Below, in pieces: positions 32,883-42,128 of a DNA stretch of 64,000 nucleotides. A program made the position numbers and the translations under genes. How positions within the stretch are numbered: the stretch's first letter is position 1; the number at the start of each line of letters is the position of its first letter. Origin of the DNA: Marasmius tenuissimus (Eukaryota; Basidiomycota; Agaricomycetes; Agaricales; Marasmiaceae); the NCBI GenBank assembly GCA_029532415.1, contig JAQOTA010000046.1, forward strand, positions 1 to 64,000. Direction: 5' to 3'. The notes beneath the pieces were generated by a model that saw nothing but the letters and a program-made list of their open reading frames with translations, did no database searches and was not told where the DNA came from.

Positions 32883-35828
32883 ATTGGATCACCAGTATCG
32901 TACCGTCCTCCACCTCCCACTCCACCATAGCCTTCGCCATCTAGATCATAACCATGTGTATCTTCATACGCTTCAATTTCAATGGGATTTTCCTCAGTAT
33001 CATCAAAAGGCGTGTCAGTGTTGAGGCGTTCTTCATCAGGATCCGCAGTTGTCTCTCCGGCGGCAGGAAAACCATTGACTGCAGGATCATATGTGGTGAA
33101 CTTGATGAATTCCTTGAACTTGCCACTGTGCCACACACTTGCGCCAGCTACCAATATGTCGAAGATAGCAGATGTATTTTGAGGGTGGTGCGGCAACGAA
33201 ATGAGGTGTTGCCTCGAACTCTGGCTTATGTAATCCAATCTTCTCCATGTCTTGAACCAACGCCTCGATGTCCTTCATGAACTTCATCTCTTTTGACCGT
33301 CTTGACCTATCTCTGTTACCAGAAAATCGGGATATTCTCCGGCTGATATCACGAAAAGCCTCCACACACGCAGACCCCTTGCTTATGATGTACTGGACAG
33401 TCACACCATTTCCAAATGCAAGATAGACGCGCTGGGGCCATTGGGGGTAGAAAGCAAGTATGGTGAGTTGCCTGACCACAGTAAGAAAGAAATGAATAAA
33501 AACTCACTTTGATCCAGTAGTTCAGTTGCTCAATGTAGAGGTCCAATGCAATCCATCTACCTGGTAGTCCCCACCGGTTATAGAACCATGACCTTTCCAA
33601 GGCCGCGCGCAGTGCTGGAGGGAGCTCGTACTCCCATTTGATGAGGATCTCAGCACACTCTCGGCCATAGTTATGCTGTCCACACCCTCGAAAGAAGAAG
33701 GTCCAATATTTCAGAACACTCAGTACCCTGCCTGCATCCGCGTAGCTGACAGCCTGCTCGAAAGTCAGGAACATGAGTGCATCACGGATGAAGTAACGGT
33801 CATGGGCCGCCCAATCATTCTTCATTTCCTTTGACTTTTCCGCTGCTTTTGTAGATGCAAAATCCTCGCAGATAACTTTCGCCAAATCATGCAGGTCCTC
33901 AAATGACTCGGGTTCCCATTCCGCCAGCTTCGACCACCGACGTATGCTCTTTTTGACCCTGTGATATATCTGAATACTGCGCCATCATCAGGTTGGAAAA
34001 GCAATACGCACATGACAATATGAAGTATACGGGCTATTAGAGAATGGCGAACGAGAGCTTTTGCACCAGTATAATTGGGCTTAGCTGCATCCCAAGTCCT
34101 GCCAAGTAGACCCTTGTGTTTCGCAAGCGACGTTGGGTCTGAGATGGCATTGCCAAAATGCGCCCGCATCATGCCATGTGAAGCATTGAGGGCGAAGTGG
34201 AATAGTTGGCTGAGCTTGGCGACATTCTCAACGCAATCCATCACAGTAAGGTCTTCGAAACGGTCCTTTCTTGCTAGCCGGAACATGTTTGCGGTGAGCC
34301 AGTCTCCACCGACAATTCTCGTCTCAGCTTCCCACTGTTCCTGTGAAACAGTTGACTTTTCCTGAATCTCCTTCATTACTTTCACTACTCCCTTCTTCGA
34401 CCCTTCATTGACATCGAAAACTCCCATAGGCCGTGCATCTGACTTCTGTACTGGCAAAGGTCGGTCGTGAGGTATCATTTCCTGGTTCCGACGATATTCA
34501 GCATGTCTTTCCCACTTCGATGCACCTGGTGAGTGCATGACCATGATTTCGAGAAGCTGAATGAATGAAGCAGACAGATGGACATGGTCGTCGTTGGTAG
34601 GGAATATGTCACTGGGTTTCGCGTTTGCCCGCTGTCCACGAAGCTCTAGATATGCCTTGAGGTTTTTTGCCTCTGCCACGTCAATACCCGAATCGTCCAG
34701 CCCCACAGCTGCAACATTGGTAATATTCAGCATCTCGTTTTGGTTCGTAACCCGCTGCTGATGCTTCCTCAGGAACAGATTGATATTGAAGAAGATGGTA
34801 ACTAGCCGTGGAAAATCTCGCATAAGGGCAATAGCAAATGCCACTACGTCCTTGGAGATGACTTCTTTGAGACGTTCCACGGTTTGTGTAGATACGCAGA
34901 TCCCAACGTTGCTCAACATCGCCATGACTCGTGAGCCGGTGCCTTCAATCCGAAAGAACAGACCAAGTAGCAGGGGAAGAAGGTTCGTCCTCGAATTCCG
35001 CACGGACTGCAGCATACGGATAACTAAGACTATGGCCTGTAGCATTGGAGTCTGTTAGTCTGGTTGCTATCCTCGTATCTTCAGACGGTGACATACATGA
35101 TATGGGTTCCGCGTGAATCCGGGTGGCTTTGGGACCATCTCCACTTCTTCAGTGTCGCCCTCGAGGATCTGCGATGTCTCTGAGGTGACACTCGATGTCT
35201 CTGACCGGTTGTCGGAACCATCTGTTTCCTCCCCTGAGTCTGAACTGGAGTCATTACCAGCCGACACCCCGAGCGCGACTGCATGAGCTTTTCTTTTCCT
35301 CCGGTATTCATTTCGTGTGGTTGTGAATGCATGCAAGATGTACCAGAACCGGGGCGCCTTGTCTTGGTACTTCTTTATCAGGTGTGCAGGCTGAAGAAGC
35401 CGTCGGATGGTCTCGAGGGTGAGTTTCTTCTTGTCTACTCGCAAGTCGCTGTCCTTCATCAACCGATTACTCTTCTTCAGTACAATTTTCTCCACCCGAG
35501 GCATGACAACATTCTCATCGAGCGCCTCTCTGGATTTTCGACCCTTGGACCAGAGACGAAAGAGAGTCCCGGGCCAGAAATGTGCATTGGGGTTGGTGGC
35601 GTTGGGTGTGATTTTTAGAAAGCGGTTGGCACGGCCCTCTATGGCCTTGATAGAGCTGGTGAATATGAAGAGGAGAAATTGCCCGAGTGGAACATCCAGG
35701 TATACAAGAAGTGAGAAGAGAAGGTGGAATCGGCGAGTGATTGACAGTTTTTGCGAGCCTTCCCCAATCTTTTCCTTCCAGAAATCATTGGTATAGGCCA
35801 ACTCATTTTCAGTAAGAATGTCGGGCAT
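32879..35828 (-). pseudogene. DUF6589-type protein, nearly intact (one apparent frameshift)
   Basis: The first exon is 35828-35097 (244 codons), followed by a 45-nt intron (35052-35096: GTATGT, ACTAAC branch site, CAG). A long exon carries MLQSVRNSRTNLLPLLLGLF, the conserved FFNINLFLRKHQQRVTNQN, a VGLDDSG segment, and GGDWLTANMFRLARKDRF with FHFALNASHGMMRAHFG. An intron near 33977-34011 has uncertain borders. The next exon reads FIRDALMFLTFEQAVSYADA, VLKYWTFFFRGCGQHNYG and YIEQLNYWIK. A 76-nt intron (33432-33507) follows, then VYLAFGNGVTVQYIISKGSA and a C-terminus ending GGVGGGGRYDTGDPI. A frameshift at a TCAAAA tract near 33180 separates the last 100 or so residues. I recognise the order of blocks as the DUF6589 family of basidiomycetes, whose function is unknown. 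Its stop overlaps that of the helicase in a CTAG palindrome. It may be inactive only through this one shift. Confidence 0.7.
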
Positions 35829-36220
35829 TGTCGACGTCGTAGGTGAGCCAGAACATTTACTCCTTTGCTTGATTGAGCCTCTCCTATCTTTCTTCCGCCA
35901 GTGAAATGATTCTGCGCCGCTCGTGGGGCTCAGTGTTCAGTCTATCGGCATGATATGCCACAAAACCCGCAGACAAAACTTCAGGATACTCTTGATAGAT
36001 AATATATGGTTATCTGAGCTTTTACGAGTCATTCTCTCTCACCGAAGACTTTGCAATTGATACGTACTGCCAGTGTACTTCACGAAATTGGCTCGCGCCA
36101 TATCTTCCTTAAATCACAATTTCAGAATTCGGAAAAAATATCTATGTATCATACAACACCTCAGTAACCTATCTAAGACATAAAAGCCGGGAGATTATCA
36201 TTTTGCTGAGATGCGAATGG

Positions 36221-36318
36221 AGGTCGAAGGTGGGTATTGAGGCGCGGGACTTTGGCACAAGCCCCTTCTAGCGAAGGTGCCCGTGGGCGGGCCGGAGCAG
36301 GGGCTTGCTCCGAACCTA
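36221..36318 (-). repeat. Right inverted repeat of the RecQ/DUF6589 unit
   Basis: On the minus strand it starts TAGGTTCGGAGCAAGCCCCT, then GAAGGGGCTTGTGCCAAAGTC-like and TACCCACCTTCGACCT blocks, in the same order as the left end. The DUF6589-type gene starts about 390 bp inside it. Confidence 0.6.
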
Positions 36319-37916
36319 GAGCTATGAGAACTATCATTCACAACACTTTCAATCCCGACGGTACGTTTCCATTCCTCTCATGCCGCCGCAAAACTGCTCT
36401 GAGCCCCAATACAGGGAAAACACTATGCGATTTTTGGGGCTCGTAGACCGAAATAAATTTGTACTGGACATTTACCACTCTTGAATAAAAATTAGGGTTT
36501 TCAGCTGATATAATTTTGTGGTTGTCGGTGCGGGTGACAGCGAGCTCATCGTTGTTCACAGTGCTTGAGGATTGTCGGAACTTTGACCCAAATCGTAGTC
36601 GCCTCGACGCGTCCTTTGTGTTTCTCGTTCTTCTCTCTCACCATCCTGGCCCAACACATGCTTGACTGTCCCGGCAATCCTCTTCTGTCGTTCTCCAAAG
36701 CTTGATAACCCTCTGAACCACCTGAGATGGTATATCCAGCAAAATCACTATATTTGTGGTGAACTTGTATGTGGCCCAGAATCTTCCACTGATGAATTCC
36801 CCTCTTCTTGAGGTCAGAGGAATAGTAGCGGCGAGCAGGAGTGATCAGTGCACAGTGTTTTCCCTGTATTTAGGCTCGCGCGGGGGGGGGGGGGGGGGAA
36901 CGCCCGCGCCCTAAGTTCCGGAAAGAGCTGCAAGCATTTCGGTGAGCCATCTTGTTCCATTTGTGGCTGAGCTGTTAACAGGTCAACCTGTGAAGATGCT
37001 GTGGATACAAATGAAAAAGAGTAATTTTGTAGAGCATAAAGAGGAGGGTTTTTGGCCTCTGGTTGTAGGTACGCTCCGACAAGAAAAAATGGTGAAAAGT
37101 CGATGACATTGAGATTCTCCGCATTGAACTCAGACCTAACTCTGAAGAGCGGCCCAATCTGCGTTTGTATAATAAAGCGACCCCTCCTCCCGCATTCGAA
37201 CCCCTGCTTGATAAATTCCGGGGGGAAATGAAATGATAACATATTGGTGGAGCAGCGTCAACGAGCTGTGCTCTCCTGACATCAACCATGTCTCCTGGAG
37301 AACACTCTGAACAGTGATGTCGTTTTGCTTCATGAACGACACATTCTCGGGAACGTGACCTTCGGTCTGAGACTGCCGATGACATTCCACGGAGAAATGG
37401 TCAATTCCCGATTGTCATCGATAAGTGGCCGTATTCTGCCATATAGTACATTCGAAGTAAGTCTGGGAAGTCCGTAAAGTCGCGAAAGGTAGGAGTGCTC
37501 ACCGAGTAGACGGGCCTGAATTAGAAAGACCGGGAAGCTTATCAGCAATCGTGTCGGCAGAGGAAGTGTAACCCGAGTCTTCCACAACCTCCGCGCGCAG
37601 CCCGTAGAGCTCAGGATCGGTTTGGGTCGCTGTTGCTCGCTGTTGAGAGTAAGGGCGCATGCGTCAGCTGCTTGAGATGGACAGAAGTGCATTTCAATGA
37701 AGCCACGAGAGCTCTGCCAGTCGGAAGAAGAGATGAGGTTGAGGGGATCGAGTGTGCGTATGATTGCGTGTGCCACACTGACAGAATGTTCAACCGCTTC
37801 CGTGTCACGGGGCGCCAAGCAGATTTTCTAGGCCGTGAAATCGGTCGTGAAAGGAGGTTTGAGAAAAGAAAAGATCACCGAGCTGGGGAATTCAGGCCAT
37901 TCGTCGTTGGGAATCT
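36319..37916. other. No firm gene; weak minus-strand frames
   Basis: Minus-strand frames at 37818-37330 (162 codons, with RPLIDDNRELTISPWNVIGS) and the following overlapping frames to about 36900 (EFIKQGFECGRRGRF; FFLVGAYLQPEAKNPP) have protein-like composition and could be exons of one decayed gene. I recognise no family and could not join them by splicing. Confidence 0.3.
36882..36898. repeat. Homopolymer run of 17 G
   Basis: An uninterrupted G17 tract, the longest homopolymer I noticed. It is a likely site of length error in assembly and could form quadruplex structure on the plus strand. Confidence 0.9.
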
Positions 37917-38190
37917 TTGAGGGAATAAATTCAGTTCACGTCCGGTAATACCGTAGATAAAACTACCGTAGATGGTAAGCATTCCCGTATGCGAATAGAT
38001 AAGATTCGCAGCCGCAAATTTGCCCGTAAAACACATTACCCTCTCATTTTGGCTGTAACTTGAGCTGGTAATGTGTTTTACGGGCAAATTCCCGACCGTG
38101 AATCTTATAGATTCACGCCATCATTCACGCCGAGGAATGTTTACTATTTACGGCAGTATTACCGGCCGTGAACTGGCTTTATTCCCTCAA
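37917..38190. mobile_element. Foldback element (long inverted repeats, 274 bp)
   Basis: Outer ends TTGAGGGAATAAA and TTTATTCCCTCAA. The two arms of about 120 bp pair along most of their length, with blocks CAGTTCACG-CCGGTAATAC at the outside and TTTGCCCGTAAAACACATT at the inside, leaving a loop of about 25 bp (38041-38069). There is no coding capacity. It looks like a foldback MITE. I found no exact target duplication, so the superfamily is open. Confidence 0.8.
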
Positions 38191-38451
38191 ATATTCCCAG
38201 CGGCGAATCGTGTGAATTCTATAGCCGGGGAGGAGGAGGAGGAGTGTATTACACGGCATGGTCCACGTACTGAACACCGGGTCCGGGGCTTATCCTAGCA
38301 TACACGCAGCTAACTACGCCTTTGACCCCGGGACGGTTCCCACACTGTCTGAACGAGCTCACGGCACACGCAGTCCGCGGTAGATCCAAACCGTGAGGGT
38401 CCGCCTTTTGACCTGCCTACACCCACTTTCTAGCCCATCCTCTAACATACT

Positions 38452-39372
38452 CTAGCTACGAGATTGGTTTGTCTGCTGATACGCCGGGGGAATATGTAGC
38501 GGTGATCGGTTGAAGATTTGCAGAACTTCATAAATATATTTTGCCGTAAGTGAGTACGCTGGTTTCCAGGACAAAATGGCAGCTAGAATTGCTGTTAGGT
38601 TTCGCTTCATTGTGGACTCATGGACTGCTGTTGGATGTATACTACTGAATGCCAGTAGGAATGCTTTTCGCAATACTATGATTGAGTTATCCTTACACTT
38701 TAGGAGTGCATGCTCTGGTGTTTCTACTCCCTGACGGCATAATCGACATATTCTTTCTTCATACGGCACTTCTGTTCTGTGATTGTCAACCCAGCGAAGC
38801 CGCTCGACAGCGAGCGGGTGATCACCACACCAAATCTTTGAGAAGACTTTTCGATGCCGGGGATTCTGAATGTCAATCAGGTATGCCCTCATATGCATCG
38901 TTCGGTACTGGTATCTCACATTGTTCCCCTGTGCTTGCGGTTCCAGCCTATCTCCAAGCAAGTACGTTTTTCGGTACGTCCTTCGCAGTTCACTCTCAGC
39001 CCATGAAAGTCTGGACTTCTTCACAAGGTTCTGGAATTCATCCAGTATGTCCTTGTTCAGAATGTCATCAGGGCCGGGAACAAATTGCATTGCGTCGGGC
39101 ATGTTACGATCCAGAACTTTCAATAAGTCTGTATACCATCCTTTTCTGTGTTCTTTGTGCATTTTGATACTTTCCCTGACTGCAGCATTCACATACGTAT
39201 CAGATGGCCGTTGGAGCGCATATGCCAAGTACCGGAGGGCTAGTTCTGTTCTTTGGAATAATATGGGTGCAAGGTTGGTCTCTGTGAATAAGGCTATGGT
39301 TGATACGTGCTTTGTGAGTCCTAATAATCGTGTAATGAAGTTGTTTTGGATCTTTTTGACTGGTTCTTGTTA
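38452..39372 (-). pseudogene. C-terminal part of a LINE-like ORF with zf-RVT finger
   Basis: An open minus-strand frame that can be followed from about 39372: VKKIQNNFITRLLGLTKHV, LAPILFQRTELALRYLAYAL, a helical middle, then MHMRAYLIDIQNPRHRKVFS. Next is RLRWVDNHRTEVPYEERICR and the zinc-finger motif CRLCRQGVETPEHALLKC, the C-x2-C...H-x4-C arrangement of zf-RVT that follows RT in many non-LTR elements. The upstream RT and RNase H are missing. It is of the same type as the truncated RNase H-RT ORF at 3.6-5.3 kb, which lacks exactly this part; whether they come from one copy is not testable by eye. There is no poly-A tail or target duplication. Confidence 0.75.
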
Positions 39373-40299
39373 GGATCGTGCAGATCGGATAGGGATAAAG
39401 ATATGATATGGGGTTTTATATGCTGTCGGATAGATGGATAGGAAAGAGATATGATGAAGGAGTGTGGGAGCAACAGATCTAGAGCAGACAGTAGCTGAAG
39501 GTTTCGCCAACAGCACCATGAACTGAGCTGTCCTTCTACTAGACTAAGAGGACAAGTTGCGAGAGAGAAGAAAAGACATTAGAGTCATGATGGGAAAGTA
39601 TCCAGGTGATTCCTGGTTGATCCAGGGTGATTCTGGTTGATTTCGAGTCTAAAGATACAGGATAGAAGTATAGAGCTTATATAGGGTTATAGTAAATGAA
39701 TGAATCATAAGTGAGTCAAGTGCGGGAAAGGTTGATGTATCATATGGAAGTCGAACACGGGGAGAAATGTACCGGAAGGGAAATGAACCGGAAATGAATA
39801 AGTGTGTGATGGAATGAAGATATGAATAGAATAAGTGAGCGTGGGAATATCTCGGAAGTCGGAGATAAGTAAGTCAGAACAAGTCAGAATAAGATGGAAA
39901 GAGTCCTGGAAGCGGAGGCGGAAGTAGTGGAGGTTCCGGGGATGGACTTGGTGTGAGGGACTGAAGTGTGGAAGTGAAGGTTGAGTGCCGGGGATGGAAT
40001 GGTGTTGGAATGGACTAGAATAATAGCCCGGAAGTACCCGGAAATACTCGGAATGGGTCCAGAGGTGATGTGACTAGGTGAGATAGACCAGGGTAAGATG
40101 CATGGATGTAACAGTTCTGCTAGTCTCTCATTTGTGATGAGCTGGCATAATGCCTAGCGCAGAGGACTACAACATGGCTACACTACTACTTACCAGAGAG
40201 GAGTTTAGAGAGTTAGAGGCGAGACGTAGAAGCTCAAGCACACTGTAGATTCAGGTAGAGAACTACGAGCTTATATACATGTAGAGACAATAGAACTAC
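39373..40299. other. Purine-skewed low-complexity stretch, no gene
   Basis: From about 39400 to 40100 the plus strand is strongly A/G-rich, with recurrent GGAA(G/T) and GGTTGATCCAGGGTGATTC-like repeats. There are no long frames. It may be the decayed tail of the LINE-like element or an LTR region. A short frame near 40174 (ATGGCTACACTACTACTTACC) stops quickly. Confidence 0.4.
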
Positions 40300-40439
40300 C
40301 ACTGGGTGCAAGATAATATAATACGTGTAGCTTTATGCTAACTTTATGTTGAATTTATTCTAAAAAACGCAAAATTCAGGATAATTTCAACATAAAGTTT
40401 GAATAAAGCGACGCGTATTATGTTATTTTGCACCCAGTG
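40300..40439. mobile_element. 140-bp MITE with CACTGGGTGCA termini
   Basis: Arms CACTGGGTGCA...TGCACCCAGTG extend inward through a TAATACG(T/C)GT(A/C)GCTTTAT block and a shared ACTTTATGTTGAA, so the element is almost one hairpin. TAC flanks both sides (40297-40299 and 40440-40442). CACTG ends with a 3-bp duplication would suit the CACTA superfamily, but the element is too short to be sure. Confidence 0.75.
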
Positions 40440-40442
40440 TAC

Positions 40443-41521
40443 CATATAGGGATGACAATAGAAATTGTACATATGAGCATAATGAACAATGAAGAATAGA
40501 ACAATAGCGAATGCATTGTCCCGCATAATACAATGGCGGGAAGTATGAACCGGGACTTCGGATATACCGGGATCTAATTACTACAGGCCTTCACCTAGTT
40601 GGCCACCCCTGGGAAGTTGGCCACTTGGCCTCCACACGGCTGTCACCGTGTTGTAGTAACTAAAAGCCAGTCGCATAGTGTACATTCAATCTATACCGAC
40701 CTGTAGAAACCACCTGAGTGTGATTCAGCGAGTTTGGACCAGGGTGTGGTCGGAAAAAACCAGGAAAATCAAGAAATTACGTGATTTCTTAGCCGTTGCG
40801 GTAGTTCACTGAGGGAATTATTACGCACTTCGTCTGTATATCTATCTCTAGAAGCTCAAAATCAATAGATGTGCCTTCCAGCAAGACATATGAGCGGGTT
40901 ACTCGTCACCATGGCCTATTTTCCTCCATATATGATAGAATTTCTGACGGCGTCTATTTTGTTCCCACGCCGTCTGCCACATTCACGAGGGCCTATCTGG
41001 CTTATCACCCAGTCCCGTAGGCATCCAAACTACACAAATACCTATTTTAGCTGTTTATATAGCTTTATAGAACCATATTAACTCCCCTGTGAGGCTCTAG
41101 TGTCAATCATGTCTGGTATTGGTCTGGGGCGGGCTCCCCACACAAGATGCCAGCGCACCACCGGTATCTAATATCGGTATGTACTTGTAACATGTTTTTA
41201 ACGCTCTTGAACCTTGAACTGCACCTAAATACATTGTTTTTGACCTATATCAGAGGTTGTAGTGGCCATCATCCGTGAATACTCACGACCGGCCAACTAC
41301 CCCATTTTGCCGAAATTTGGACTCGCGTCAGCAAAGCAGTCATTTCTTGACCAGCACAACACCCAAGCTCATGAAACTCATATGACATACACTTCAGATG
41401 TCCAAAAGTACTATCAAATCACTCGCTGCCCAAGTGTAACTGAGTCTACCAAAATAATGGCATCAAACCGCTTACCTGGCCAACTGCCCGAAAATTATTA
41501 GTATAGTCCACGGATTCAACA
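40443..41521. other. No gene; right end may be the 3' LTR of the old copia
   Basis: No long frames. On the minus strand, GCGAGGGGGTG (polypurine tract) is followed at 41521 by TGTTGAATCC, the likely start of the older copia's 3' LTR running leftward. Its far end cannot be fixed because no second copy exists here. Confidence 0.4.
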
Positions 41522-41563
41522 CACCCCCTCGCTAAGTGCAGCTGAAAAGCGCATCTGAGCGAA

Positions 41564-41887
41564 TCAAGTGGACAAATAGAATTCAAGTCCAAGGTGATCT
41601 CTGAACCGTAAGAACTTCTCATGACCAAGATTCTTCGTAAACATGTCTGCGGGATTATAGACTCCTTCGATGAAGAACAACTCAACTTTGCCATCTTCAA
41701 CACACAATCGAATATAATGATATCTAATATCGATGTGCTTGGTTCGGCGTTCTTGAACCGGATTAGATGCAATGAAGATTGAGCCTTGATTGTCACCGCA
41801 GATTGGAATAGGACCTAAGTCGATTCCAAGTTCAGAGAGTAGCGATCTTATCCAGGAAGCTTGACGACTGCAATCCGACAGTGCCAT
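41564..41887 (-). pseudogene. Old copia element: C-terminal RNase H piece
   Basis: The frame continues the RNase H interrupted at 46631: SRQASWIRSLLSELG, then ICGDNQGSIFIASNP, TKHIDIRYHYIR and YNPADMFTKNLG, the standard end of copia RNase H. The frame stops at 41564, and a polypurine tract follows at 41522-41532 (minus strand). It is separated from its other half by the younger copia insertion, which duplicated GCCAT (41883-41887). Confidence 0.85.
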
Positions 41888-42117
41888 TATTGAGAATGAA
41901 GGTGGATAAAGAACTGAATTATTGGTGCTCGTCTCGAGCCAGTACTTATACTCTAAGTACAGCTATCTAGAACGTTCATGTAAATACTGTAAAGTAGAGC
42001 TTAGTAATGTCCAAGAGTATTCTGAGTAGGTACGAAGGTGAAAGAACGAGAGAGAACAAACAAATTTGAAATTACTATGGCTACTGTCGTAGGCTGTGCA
42101 CACAAGGATCCACAACA
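41888..42117 (-). repeat. 3' LTR of the young copia
   Basis: 230 bp. It differs from the 5' LTR at three positions (A/G, G/A and A/G read on the plus strand). Confidence 0.95.
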
Positions 42118-42128
42118 CTCCCCCTCAA
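42118..42128 (-). other. Polypurine tract of the young copia
   Basis: TTGAGGGGGAG on the coding strand, directly adjoining the 3' LTR; the expected primer for plus-strand DNA synthesis. Confidence 0.8.

Larger units (their letters stand above)
29643..36318. mobile_element. Candidate mobile unit: RecQ-like helicase plus DUF6589-type gene between inverted repeats
   Basis: Two convergent genes fill the interval almost completely, and similar sequences in inverted orientation flank them. The outer ends read TAGGTTCGGTGCAAGC on the left and, on the opposite strand, TAGGTTCGGAGCAAGC on the right. Inside these come a GAAGG..GGGCTTGT..CAAAGTC block on both sides and a TACCCACC..TTC..GACCT block, so the arms stay alignable for roughly 100-130 bp with gaps. 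Each end also contains a smaller palindrome (GCAAGC...GCTTGT). A TA flanks or forms the outermost bases; no longer target duplication was found. It encodes no recognised transposase or integrase. DUF6589-type proteins are uncharacterised. Confidence 0.55.

Noticed and set aside
29643..36318. Helitron identity for the RecQ-bearing unit
   Set aside because: The ends are inverted repeats, there is no Rep/HUH motif, and the helicase is of RecQ rather than Pif1 type.
36850..37320. Overlapping minus-strand frames as a confident gene
   Set aside because: Protein-like segments exist, but no start, splice sites or family could be fixed; the G17 run also falls in it. Reported only as uncertain.
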